In this document: positions 52,133 to 62,971 of the stretch, piece after piece
Layout of the letters: each line of letters opens with the position of its first letter
Numbering within the stretch: the stretch's first letter is position 1
Assembly: GCF_014108865.1 (NCBI RefSeq)
Contig: NZ_CP053928.1
Coordinates: 3,782,001 to 3,846,000, forward strand
From: Nocardioides sp. WS12
Lineage (GTDB): Bacteria > Actinomycetota > Actinomycetes > Propionibacteriales > Nocardioidaceae
DNA length: 64,000 bases
Direction of reading: 5' to 3'
Translations under genes and position numbers: made by a program
The notes under the pieces: model-generated
What the model was told of the DNA's origin: nothing
What the model saw: only the letters and a program-made list of their open reading frames with translations
Database searches by the model: none

Positions 52133-53652
52133 GGCGCGCGCAGCTTGAACTTCTGCAACTTGCCGGTCGCCGTGCGGGCCAGTTCGTCGCGGAACTCCAC
52201 CGACGTCGGTGACTTGTAGCCAGCCAGCCGGTCCTTGCACCAGCGGATCAGTTCGGCCTCCATCTCGGGGCCCGCGGTGGCGTCGGCGGTCAGGACCACG
52301 AGCGCCTTGATCGTCTCGCCCCACTTCTCGCTGGGGACGCCGATCACTGCGACCTCGGCCACGGCCGGGTGGGAGAACAGCGTGTCCTCGACCTCGATCG
52401 ACGTGACGTTCTCGCCGCCGGTGATGATCACGTCCTTCTTGCGATCCGCGATCGTCAGGTAGCCGTCGTCGCCGAGGTAGCCGCCGTCACCGGTGTGGAA
52501 CCAGTCGTCCTTCAGCGCGGCCGCCGACTCCTCCGGCTGCTCCCAGTACCCCTCGAGCACGACGTTCGACCGGGCCAGCACCTCGCCCGCGCCCTCCTCG
52601 GACTCATCGGTCTTCAGCCGGACGCCCAGGGCCGGAGCACCCGCACGCGTCAGCTTCGCCGCGCGCTCCGGTGCCGTCAGGTCGTCCCATTCGGCGCGGG
52701 TGCGGTTGAAGGTCAGCAGCGGCGAGGTCTCGGTGAGGCCGTAGATCTGGATGAACTCCCAGCCGAGATCCTCCTCGACCCGCACGACGGTCTTCGTCGG
52801 CGGCGGGGCACCGGCCATGATGATCCGCACCCGGTCCCGGCCGGGGATCTCGCCCTCCCACGTCTGCGCCGCCTCGAGTACGGCGGCCGCGACCGCCGGA
52901 GCGGCACACATCACCGTGACACCGTGATCACGGACCCGGCGCAGGATCTCGGCACCGTCGATCTTGCGCAGCACGATGTGCTGGGCACCGATACCGGTCA
53001 TCGCGAACGGCATCCCCCAGCCGTTCGCGTGGAACATGGGCAGCGTGTGCAGGTAGACGTCACGGTCGTTGAGCTGCGCGTGCAGTCCGAAGGTGAGCGC
53101 GTTGATCCAGATGTTGCGGTGGGTGATCTGGACGCCCTTGGGTCGTGCCGTCGTACCGGAGGTGTAGTTGATGGTGGCCGTCGCCCCTTCGTCGTACTCC
53201 CACGGCTGCGGCTCTGCGCCCTCGGCCGCGTAGAGCGCATCGTCGTCGCCGATCACGAACTTCTGCTCGCACTTCACGTCAGCGAGCGACTCCTCCAGTT
53301 CGGGGTCGATGTAGAGGACCCGCGCCCCGGAGTGTTCGACGATGTACTGCACCTCGTCGGGACTCAGCCGGAAGTTCACCGGCACCAGCACCCGGCCCCA
53401 ACCGCTCACGCCGTAGAACGATGTCAGCAGCCGACTGCTGTTGTGGCTGACGATCGCGACGCGGTCACCGACGCCGATGCCGAGTTCGTCGAGCTTCGCG
53501 GCCTGGCGACGCGCGAGCGCTCCGACCTGCGCATAGGTCAGCTCGCCGAGACTGGCCGCGGGCTGGTCGGGCTCGTCCACGACGCCGATCCGATCGCCGT
53601 AGACCGCCGTTGCGCGGTCGAGGAAGTCGTTGACGCTGAACGGGACGAACAC
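52099..53652 (-). CDS. fatty-acid-CoA ligase / AMP-binding protein (517 aa)
   Basis: Acyl-adenylate-forming ligase. P-loop YTSGTTARPKG (about 174-184), IYGLTETSP (about 310), DGYLTIADRKKDVIITGGENV and the C-terminal lysine motif RTATGKLQKFKLR are all intact. The length matches the medium-chain / DitJ-like FadD group. GTG 53652 has CAGGAGGCACCT upstream. Substrate chain length cannot be read. Confidence 0.93.
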   Translation of the reverse strand: MFVPFSVNDFLDRATAVYGDRIGVVDEPDQPAASLGELTYAQVGALARRQAAKLDELGIGVGDRVAIVSHNSSRLLTSFYGVSGWGRVLVPVNFRLSPDEVQYIVEHSGARVLYIDPELEESLADVKCEQKFVIGDDDALYAAEGAEPQPWEYDEGATATINYTSGTTARPKGVQITHRNIWINALTFGLHAQLNDRDVYLHTLPMFHANGWGMPFAMTGIGAQHIVLRKIDGAEILRRVRDHGVTVMCAAPAVAAAVLEAAQTWEGEIPGRDRVRIIMAGAPPPTKTVVRVEEDLGWEFIQIYGLTETSPLLTFNRTRAEWDDLTAPERAAKLTRAGAPALGVRLKTDESEEGAGEVLARSNVVLEGYWEQPEESAAALKDDWFHTGDGGYLGDDGYLTIADRKKDVIITGGENVTSIEVEDTLFSHPAVAEVAVIGVPSEKWGETIKALVVLTADATAGPEMEAELIRWCKDRLAGYKSPTSVEFRDELARTATGKLQKFKLRAPYWDGLNRQVN

Positions 53653-53794
53653 AGGTGCCTCCTGGCGACAGGGATGTGACGACGCCCACCCTAGGAGAAA
53701 CGACCCGGTCACCGCTGCCCTCCGACCGGGCAGGTCGCCCAGCGGCTGCCGATACGCGCTGAGCGGTTCGCCCCTGCCCGACACCGGGATCCAC

Positions 53795-53800
53795 TACCGT
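53795..53800 (+). promoter_or_regulatory. -10 element, leaderless start
   Basis: TACCGT, 6 nt before ATG 53807. Confidence 0.5.
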
Positions 53801-53806
53801 GCCGCC

Positions 53807-54055
53807 ATGTACCTCGAACTGGTCAGCGACCAGCACCGGCGCCGCTTCCGGCGCGTCCTGCTGACCTGGCTCGCCACCTTCTGCACCTGCGGGTACCTGC
53901 TTCCCTGGGCCGTCGCCACCACCCGCGGCAAGGCGAACGCCGACGCCATCGGAGTCATGAACTTCGCGCTGGGCTGGACCGTCGTCGGCTGGTTCGTGGC
54001 ACTCGGCATGGCCAGCAAGGGGCACGGGCTCGCCGGCCTGCGGATCACGGAGTGA
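53807..54055 (+). CDS. small membrane protein, superinfection-immunity-like (82 aa)
   Basis: Two hydrophobic helices (about 18-38 and 48-70) around a charged loop with TRGKANADAIGVMNFALGWTVVGW. The N-x-x-x-I....N...GWT..GW pattern is typical of the family named after phage T4 Imm (superinfection immunity), which is widespread in bacteria with mostly unknown function. It lies next to tRNA-Val. Leaderless start. Confidence 0.7.
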   Translation: MYLELVSDQHRRRFRRVLLTWLATFCTCGYLLPWAVATTRGKANADAIGVMNFALGWTVVGWFVALGMASKGHGLAGLRITE

Positions 54056-54085
54056 CACGGGTCGTACTGGTGGGCGCAGAACTTG

Positions 54086-54157
54086 TGGGCGCAGAGGGGA
54101 TCGAACCCCCGACCATCCGCGTGTAAGGCGGACGCTCTACCGCTGAGCTATACGCCC
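54086..54157 (-). tRNA. tRNA-Val(UAC)
   Basis: Cloverleaf read from the minus strand: acceptor GGGCGUA with UGCGCCC, D-stem GCUC/GAGC, anticodon stem UCCGC/GCGGA with loop CUUACAC (anticodon UAC), and T-loop UUCGAUC. 72 nt without encoded CCA. An 11-bp piece of the 3' end (GTGGGCGCAGA) is duplicated at 54070-54080. Confidence 0.95.
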
Positions 54158-54214
54158 CAGAAGCCGCATCAGCGTAGCGAAGGCGCCCCCTCAGGCCCGA
54201 AACGGCGGCCTCCG

Positions 54215-55168
54215 TCACTCCCCCACGGCGCGCGCAAGCTTCGCCGCCACCGCGGCCACCGCCGCCCGCAACTCCGGCCCGCCCTCGACCGTGAAGTCGA
54301 AGGGCATCCCCGCCAGCCACTCGCCTGCGTACATCGTCGGGTTGTTGGTGCTGCCCACGACGACACAGCGCGATTCGTCCAACGGCTCGATCCGGCCCAT
54401 CGTCGGCCGCAGCCAGGGCACCACCTCAGAGGCGGGGGCGTGGAACACGACCCTGGTGTCGTGGTCCCACCCCGAAGCGAGGTTCTCCTCGAGGACAGCC
54501 ACCGGATCGAGCCCCTCGGGCGTCTCGAAGGTCCGGGTGCCTTTCCCCACCGACGTCACCCGGTCGATCCGATAGGTGCGTACGGCGTCGGCGTGGTGGG
54601 CGAAGCAGAGCAGGTACCAGCGCCCGTAGCGCACCACCACCGACCACGGGTCCACCTCGAAGGTGTGACTGTTCCCGGCCGCACTGCGATAGCCGATCCG
54701 CACCTGTCGCTGCTCGCCCACGGCTTCGACCAGTGCGCTGGTCACCTCAGGATCGGGCTTCGCCCAGGGGGCGGGTACGGCGCGCGCGTGCTCGCGCATC
54801 GTTGCGGCCTGCCGTCCCACGTGGACCGGCAGGGCACGGATGATCTTCCCCAGACCGGAGCCCACGGGATCCTCGTTGTCCGCGGCGGCATGGCGGCCGT
54901 CGAGGACCGCCATCACCAGTCCGAGCGCCTCGGCAGCGCTGAAGACCAGGGGCGGCAGCCGCACTCCGCGTCCGAGCCGGTAGCCGCCGTACGGCCCCCG
55001 GACGGACTCGACCGGGATGCCGGCCTCGCGCAGGATGGCGACGTAGCGACGTGCCGCCCGATCGGTCACCCCCAGTCGCTCGGCAAGCTGGTCAGCGGTA
55101 CACCCCGGTCGGGCCTGCAGGATCTCCAGCGTCCTCAGCGCTCGCGCGGTCGGACTGATCTCGCTCAT
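54215..55168 (-). CDS. WYL-domain transcriptional regulator (317 aa)
   Basis: N-terminal helix-turn-helix (residues about 8-55, with QLAERLGVTDRAARRYVAILREAGIPV), a WYL domain centred on DPWSVVVRYGRWYLLCFAHHADAVRTYRIDRV (about 175-205), and a WCX C-terminal part. WYL domains bind nucleic acid or small ligands and control DNA damage or defence genes. Divergent from a hydrolase gene, with two TCCGGAA direct repeats between, so it probably regulates that gene and itself. Confidence 0.9.
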   Translation of the reverse strand: MSEISPTARALRTLEILQARPGCTADQLAERLGVTDRAARRYVAILREAGIPVESVRGPYGGYRLGRGVRLPPLVFSAAEALGLVMAVLDGRHAAADNEDPVGSGLGKIIRALPVHVGRQAATMREHARAVPAPWAKPDPEVTSALVEAVGEQRQVRIGYRSAAGNSHTFEVDPWSVVVRYGRWYLLCFAHHADAVRTYRIDRVTSVGKGTRTFETPEGLDPVAVLEENLASGWDHDTRVVFHAPASEVVPWLRPTMGRIEPLDESRCVVVGSTNNPTMYAGEWLAGMPFDFTVEGGPELRAAVAAVAAKLARAVGE

Positions 55169-55196
55169 CGGAACACCCTGACAGCGCTGGGAACAA

Positions 55197-55218
55197 TCCG
55201 GAAGGGGAATGTCCGGAA
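55197..55218. promoter_or_regulatory. direct repeats, candidate WYL operator
   Basis: TCCGGAA at 55197-55203 and 55212-55218 (15 bp apart). A -10-like TAGGCT at 55226-55231 follows for the plus-strand hydrolase. Confidence 0.35.
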
Positions 55219-55263
55219 CCCTTCGTAGGCTGGTGCCGAACCCCCTTGAGAAGGAGAACTGAC

Positions 55264-55950
55264 ATGGACATCGTGCTCATCGCCGGCATGTGGCTCGACG
55301 GATCGGCCTGGGACGCCGTCGTGCCCGAGCTGGAGAAGCTCGGCCACCGCCCGATCCCGCTGACCCTGCCCGGACAGGGTGACGGCAACGCCGACGCGAC
55401 GTACGACGACCAGGTGGCCGCTGTCGTCGCGGCCGTCGACGCCGCCGACGGCCCGGCCCTGGTGGTCGGCCACTCGGCTGCCTGCGCCCTGGCGTGGGCC
55501 GCTGTGGACACGCGGCCGGAGCAGGTCGCCCACGTCGCGCTGATCGGCGGCATGCCCCGTCAGGACGGCGAGAAGTACTTCGGCTTCTTCGAGCCCGTGG
55601 ACGGCGTCGTACCGTTCCCCGGCTGGGAGCCGTTCGCAGGCCCCGACTCCGACGACATCCCCGACGACATGAAGGCCACGGTCGCCGCGGGTGCGATCGC
55701 CGTCCCGGCCGCCATCACCCAGGGCATCGTCCGCCTCACCGACGAGCGCCGCTACGACGTGCCCGTGACACTGGTCTGCCCGGAGTTCTCGCCCGCCGAG
55801 GCGAAGGAGTGGCTCGAGTCCGGCGACATCCCCGCCCTCACCAAGGCCACCCGCCTCGACTTCGCCGACATCGACTCCGGCCACTGGCCGATGTTCACCA
55901 AGCCCGCCGAACTGGCGGGCATCCTGGCGAACTGCACCGAGCGAATCTGA
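55264..55950 (+). CDS. alpha/beta hydrolase (228 aa)
   Basis: Small hydrolase starting MDIVLIAGMWLDGSAWDAV, with elbow VVGHSAACALAW (Ser78) and the His motif in DSGHWPMF (about His207). Similar to the RutD/esterase-like group found beside WYL regulators. ATG 55264 has AAGGAG upstream. It ends 8 bp before a palindromic-element array. Confidence 0.85.
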   Translation: MDIVLIAGMWLDGSAWDAVVPELEKLGHRPIPLTLPGQGDGNADATYDDQVAAVVAAVDAADGPALVVGHSAACALAWAAVDTRPEQVAHVALIGGMPRQDGEKYFGFFEPVDGVVPFPGWEPFAGPDSDDIPDDMKATVAAGAIAVPAAITQGIVRLTDERRYDVPVTLVCPEFSPAEAKEWLESGDIPALTKATRLDFADIDSGHWPMFTKPAELAGILANCTERI

Positions 55951-55957
55951 CGCCGGA

Positions 55958-56048
55958 GGTTTCGAGGCTCGCTGCGCTCGCACCTCAACCACCGGGAGGC
56001 TCGCTGCGCTCGCACCTCAACCACCGGGAGGCTCGCTGCGCTCGCACC
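55958..56048 (-). repeat. palindromic element array, minus orientation
   Basis: In plus-strand order: complete unit 55958-55993, unit 55996-56025 lacking the outer arm, and a shortened unit 56028-56048. Period about 32-38 bp. Opposite orientation to the other loci. It sits 8 bp after the hydrolase stop. Confidence 0.92.
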
Positions 56049-56126
56049 AGGAGGCTTGCCGCCAGACCAAGGCGAGCCCTACGAAAGCCAACTGCGGGGC
56101 TGGCAGCGTGTCGAGAGCCGTCCACC

Positions 56127-56158
56127 GGCGAGCTTGCTCGCCCGCATCTTCGGCGAAG
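56127..56158. other. two short palindromes
   Basis: GGCGAGCTTGCTCGCC (56127-56142) and CTTCGGCGAAG (56148-56158) follow the array. They may be remnants of related elements. No gene is visible in 56049-56180. Confidence 0.4.
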
Positions 56159-56180
56159 ACACGCTCAGCCAAAAATGAGC

Positions 56181-56214
56181 TGAACCGCCGGAGTCTCGGG
56201 TCTCCAGCGGTTCA
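56181..56214. terminator. imperfect hairpin between convergent genes
   Basis: TGAACCGC and GGAG pair with CTCC and GCGGTTCA around one C-A mismatch and an 8-nt loop. It lies between the alpha/beta hydrolase (plus) and AhpE (minus). 56215-56313 has no gene or other clear signal. Confidence 0.6.
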
Positions 56215-56313
56215 ACAAGGTGAACTCTAACGGCCGTTTCCGGCGGTTCCAACCCATCGCGGCAAATTTCGTTGAAAATGATCCGAAATGACTACGCGAA
56301 CAGTCCGGATGGC

Positions 56314-56817
56314 CTACTCGCCGGCGGCGTTGCGCAGCGCGACGAGCAGATCGTCGAGGTTTCGGGCGTCCGGATTGCGGTGATGGACGGCCCAGCTGAG
56401 GCGCCCGTCCTTGTCCACGACGTACGACGACCGCTGCGGAGAACCGGCGGCGTCGTCGAAGACGCCGTACGCGCGAGCGACCTCACCATGGGGCCAGAAG
56501 TCGCTCAGCAGGCCGAAGTTCAGGCCGTCGGAGTCGCTGAACGCGCGCAGCGCGTAGACCGGGTCGCAGGAGATCGCGAGGATCTCGGTGTCGAAGGTGA
56601 GGAACTCGTCGAGCCGGGCCCGGATGCCGCCCATCTCCCCCGTGCACACGCCGCTGAAGGCGTACGGGTAGAAGACCAGCGCCACCGCCTTCTTCCCGCG
56701 GTACGACGCCAGGGAGATGTCCTGGCCGAACTGGTCGCGCAGCGTGAAGTCGGGGGCGAGGCCACCGAGCGCGATGCCCTCCGCGGCGGGCGGAGAGCCA
56801 TCTGCCGAGGGCCTCAC
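56314..56817 (-). CDS. ahpE: 1-Cys peroxiredoxin, AhpE type (167 aa)
   Basis: Reduces peroxides. The peroxidatic Cys is in YPYAFSGVCTGEMGG (about Cys58), and the conserved Thr/Pro/Arg set is partly visible (PDFTLRDQ, SCDPVYALR). No second conserved resolving Cys is seen, matching AhpE of M. tuberculosis (Rv2238c). Start GTG 56817 overlaps the upstream acyl-CoA ligase stop by 4 bp (GTGA). The neighbour order resembles the mycobacterial locus. Confidence 0.9.
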   Translation of the reverse strand: MRPSADGSPPAAEGIALGGLAPDFTLRDQFGQDISLASYRGKKAVALVFYPYAFSGVCTGEMGGIRARLDEFLTFDTEILAISCDPVYALRAFSDSDGLNFGLLSDFWPHGEVARAYGVFDDAAGSPQRSSYVVDKDGRLSWAVHHRNPDARNLDDLLVALRNAAGE

Positions 56818-58445
56818 TCCTGGGACTCGTGCGCGGCCAGCTCCCGCTTCAGCACCTTGCCGGTGGCGTTGCGGGGCAGCTCGTCGAGGAACACGATCTC
56901 GCGCGGGACCTTGTAGCGGGCGAGGTTCGCCTTCACCATGTCCTTGAGTTCGTCGACCGTGACCGGCTCCGTGTCGGGGACGCGGACCACGAACGCCTTG
57001 AGCCGCTTGCCGAATTCGGCGTCCTCGACCCCGATCGCGGCCACCTCGGCCACGCGGTCGTGACCGGCCAGGCAGTCCTCGACCTCCTTGGGGAAGACGT
57101 TCTCGCCACCGGAGACGATCATCTCGTCGTCGCGGCCTTCGACGTACAGGCGACCCTCGGTGTCGAAGCGGCCGACGTCACCGGAGGACATCAGGCCCTG
57201 GATGATCTCCTTGCCGCCGCCACCGGTGTAGCCCTCGATCTGCAGGTCGTTGCCGACGAAGATCCGGCCGGACTGCCCGGTCGGGACGTCGTTTCCGTCG
57301 GCGTCGAAGATCCGGACGACGGTGGCGTGCGGCAGCCGCCCGGCGGTGCCGGGGGCCTCACGGAGGTCCTGGGGCGAGGCGATCGAGGCCCACGCGATCT
57401 CGGTCGATCCGTAGATGGAGTACAGGTTCTCGCCGTACCGATCCATCCACTGCGTGGGCAGGTCACCGGGCAGGGCGGAGCCCGAGGAGGCCACGGCCTT
57501 GAGGTTCGGGAGCGGGTACTGGTCGAGCGTGGCCTCGGGCAGCGCGAGGATCCGCTGCAGCATCACGGGGATGACGGCGAACGAGTCGCAGTCCTCGTCG
57601 CGCAGGACCTTCAGGGCGCTCTCGGGGTCGAACTTACGGGTCAGCACGAGTGTGGTGCCGAGCATCATCGCGAGTTGGTAGTGCGCGAAGCCCCAGGTGT
57701 GGAACAGCGGGGCGGCGACGTGGCACTTCCAGCCGCTGCGCAGCGGCATCCGCGACAGGATCGAGACGGCGGCGGGGATGCCGCCTTGCGGACGGGGCGC
57801 ACCCTTCGGCGTACCGGTCGTGCCGGAGGTCAGGATGATCGTGCGGCCGCTGCGACCCGACGGGGTCAGGTCAGCGGTGTCGCCGGCCGCGGTACGGGCG
57901 GCGATCATGCCGTCGAGGCTGTCGTCGCCGGGCTCTCCGTCGGTCCAGCCCAGGACGCTGTCCTCGATGTCGGCGCCGGCGAGCAGTTGGGTGAACTCCT
58001 CGTCATGGATGACGACCCGCGGCTTCTCACGTGCAAGCACGTCAGCCAGCTGCGGGCCGGCGAACGCGGTGTTGAGGTAGAGGACGTCGGCGCCAAGCTT
58101 GCTGACGGCGATCGAGGCCTCAATGAATCCGCGGTGATTGCGGCACATCACGGCCACGCCGTCGCCCGACTTCACGCCCCGGGCGCGCAGACCGTAGGCC
58201 AGGGCGTTGGTGCGGGTCTGCACCTGCGACCACGTGAGCGAGCCACGCTCGTCGATGATCGCGGTCTCGTTCGGCCGGCGCAGCGCGATGGTCTTGAACC
58301 CGCCGGCAGGCGTGGTGCTCCACTGGCGCAGGGCGTTGACCATCCCGGCGAGGACCACCGGCGAGTAGGGCCGCACGATGCCCGAGTCCGTGAGGATCTT
58401 CAGGCTGGTGCGGGCTCCCTTGATGCGCGTCGTGAGCTTCTGCAT
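56814..58445 (-). CDS. acyl-CoA synthetase, FadD-type (543 aa)
   Basis: AMP-binding enzyme: ILTSGTTGTPKG (about 196-207), IYGSTEIAWASI (about 340), EGRLYVEGRDDEMIVSGGENVFPKEVE and C-terminal lysine motif RNATGKVLKREL. The N-terminus MQKLTTRIKGARTSLKILTDSG fits the long FadD2-like group. Translationally coupled to ahpE. ATG 58445. Chain-length specificity unknown. Confidence 0.92.
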   Translation of the reverse strand: MQKLTTRIKGARTSLKILTDSGIVRPYSPVVLAGMVNALRQWSTTPAGGFKTIALRRPNETAIIDERGSLTWSQVQTRTNALAYGLRARGVKSGDGVAVMCRNHRGFIEASIAVSKLGADVLYLNTAFAGPQLADVLAREKPRVVIHDEEFTQLLAGADIEDSVLGWTDGEPGDDSLDGMIAARTAAGDTADLTPSGRSGRTIILTSGTTGTPKGAPRPQGGIPAAVSILSRMPLRSGWKCHVAAPLFHTWGFAHYQLAMMLGTTLVLTRKFDPESALKVLRDEDCDSFAVIPVMLQRILALPEATLDQYPLPNLKAVASSGSALPGDLPTQWMDRYGENLYSIYGSTEIAWASIASPQDLREAPGTAGRLPHATVVRIFDADGNDVPTGQSGRIFVGNDLQIEGYTGGGGKEIIQGLMSSGDVGRFDTEGRLYVEGRDDEMIVSGGENVFPKEVEDCLAGHDRVAEVAAIGVEDAEFGKRLKAFVVRVPDTEPVTVDELKDMVKANLARYKVPREIVFLDELPRNATGKVLKRELAAHESQE

Positions 58446-58455
58446 GTGCCTATTG

Positions 58456-58884
58456 TCAGGCGATCGTCTTGGGCGCAACGAGGCGGGTCGCGCCCCAGTC
58501 CTTGCTGACGGTCGCGGAGGTCGTCTGCGACAGCCCCGCCGTCGGCGCCGCCTCGGCGATGTCGGCGGCATCAACAGCGCCAGGACGCCCGATCTTCGGG
58601 GTGAGCAGCCAGATCACGCCGCCACCGACGAGGTCGGTCAACGCGTCGACGAGACCGTCGACGAGGTCACCGTCGTCGTTGCGCCACCACAGCAGGACGG
58701 CGTCCACGACGTTGCCGTAGTCACCGTCCACCAGGTCGCCGTCAATGGCGTCCTCGAGCGCGAGGCGTAGCGCGTCGTCGGTGTCGTTGTCCCAGCCGAG
58801 TTCCTGAACCACCATCCCCGGATTGAGACCCATGCGCTCTGCGGGTCCGGTCGGGGTGGTGCCGCCGGCGGCGGTCGAAGTCAC
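58456..58884 (-). CDS. DUF3052 family protein (142 aa)
   Basis: Conserved actinobacterial protein: LGLNPG-like GLNPGMVVQELGWDNDTDDALR, GDYGNVVDAVLLWWRNDDGDLVDGLVDALTDL and GRPGAVDAADIAEAAPTAGL. Its homologue (Rv2239c by memory) lies beside aceE in mycobacteria as here. Function unknown. GTG 58884 has GGAGGACTCACC upstream. Divergent from aceE; the 171-bp region between has a -10-like TAGATT at 59025-59030 for aceE. Confidence 0.88.
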   Translation of the reverse strand: MTSTAAGGTTPTGPAERMGLNPGMVVQELGWDNDTDDALRLALEDAIDGDLVDGDYGNVVDAVLLWWRNDDGDLVDGLVDALTDLVGGGVIWLLTPKIGRPGAVDAADIAEAAPTAGLSQTTSATVSKDWGATRLVAPKTIA

Positions 58885-59055
58885 GGTGAGTCCTCCAGGT
58901 TTGGGCTGTTCAAGGGGTACGACAAAGGTCCCGCATCGCGCGGGTTGGGGAACAGTCCAGCGGAGTCAGGTACCGCGGCGCAACCCTGCGCCACTGAACG
59001 GACTCAATGACAACTACTCCTGGGTAGATTTTCTGGTCACCTGATCGGTGCCACG

Positions 59056-61892
<2,837 letters not shown>

Positions 61893-61896
<4 letters not shown>

Positions 61897-62864
61897 GCGG
61901 TCGTGAGGGCCGTGTCCACGCTGGCCAGGGTCGTATCGGCCCTGGCCATGCCGGACCTCAGCATCCGGCGGAACCGCGCCCGGTTGTACGTCGCCGGCTC
62001 GGTGGTGACGATGAAGTCGTCCAGGATCCGCGCGAACTGCTCGGGATGGTCCTTGTGCGGGAAGTGGCCCGAGTCGGCCATCACCTCGACCCGCAGTTCA
62101 GGCGCCAGGGCCGCGGCATTGCTCGCGTGCCGCACCGGGATCACCTGGTCTTCACGCCCCCACACCACGGCCATCGGGATGGCTTCGGTCAGGTAGGCCC
62201 GGTCGGACATGGTGACGATCTGGCCCCGCCAGTCGATCACCGCGCGCACCAGGTGCCGGATCGCGAAACGGGTTCGTCGGTCCTTCCACGACTCGAGGAT
62301 GTCGGCGACCTCGGCGAGGTCGCGGGTGTACTTGCGCAGCGGACCGCCGCCGTACGCCGCCGCCGACCGGAGAGCCAGCGTCTCGACGTGCCGGATGCCG
62401 GGCAGGGTGAGGACGCCCATGGCCGGGAACCAGCCCGGCGCCTGGATGAACTTGATGAGGGGCGTGACCTCGGGACCCAGGCCTCCGGTCGCCACGAGCA
62501 TCATCCGTTGGGTCCGCTCGGGGAACTGGTAGGCGAACTGCATCGCGACGCCGCCGCCGAAGCTGTGGCCGACCACGGTGACCTTGTCGATGCCCAGCAC
62601 CGTCAGCAGGTCACGCATTCCGTTGGCGTAACCACCGAGCGTGTAGTCGGCACGGGGCTTGTCGGAGACGCCGTGCCCGAGCAGGTCGGGCGCGATCACG
62701 GTGTACTTCTTCGCCAGTTCATCAATGACGGGCAACCAGGTGCGGTGGTCGCACGCCAGACCGTGCAACAGCAGCAGGACGGGTCCCTCACCCGCCTTGA
62801 CGTACGCACGTCGCTTGCCGTGCAAGGTGAAGAACTGGACCTCGTGCTTCGACTGATCCGTCAT
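61893..62864 (-). CDS. alpha/beta hydrolase (323 aa)
   Basis: Hydrolase with HGLACDHRTW (about 34-43), elbow GHSFGGG (about Ser100) and His motif DSGHFPHKDHPEQ near residue 265. Ser nucleophile and cap-domain length fit esterases or C-C bond hydrolases. ATG 62864 has GAGGGGGACGCG upstream. It shares four bases with the aceE stop. Substrate unknown. Confidence 0.88.
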
Positions 62865-62959
62865 CGCGTCCCCCTCGCCGACAGCCCTGCAGGTGATCCA
62901 CGATTCAATCACGAGGCCCGCCTGCCCGATGTGACGGTCCCGTTAACAAATGCGAGCCC

Positions 62960-62965
62960 TAGGCT
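62960..62965 (+). promoter_or_regulatory. -10 element, leaderless start
   Basis: TAGGCT, 6 nt before ATG 62972. Confidence 0.5.
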
Positions 62966-62971
62966 GGGCGC

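Noticed and set aside
55494..56183. Long plus-strand frame running from the hydrolase through the repeat array
   Set aside because: It is a shifted frame of the hydrolase gene, extended by the stop-poor repeats.
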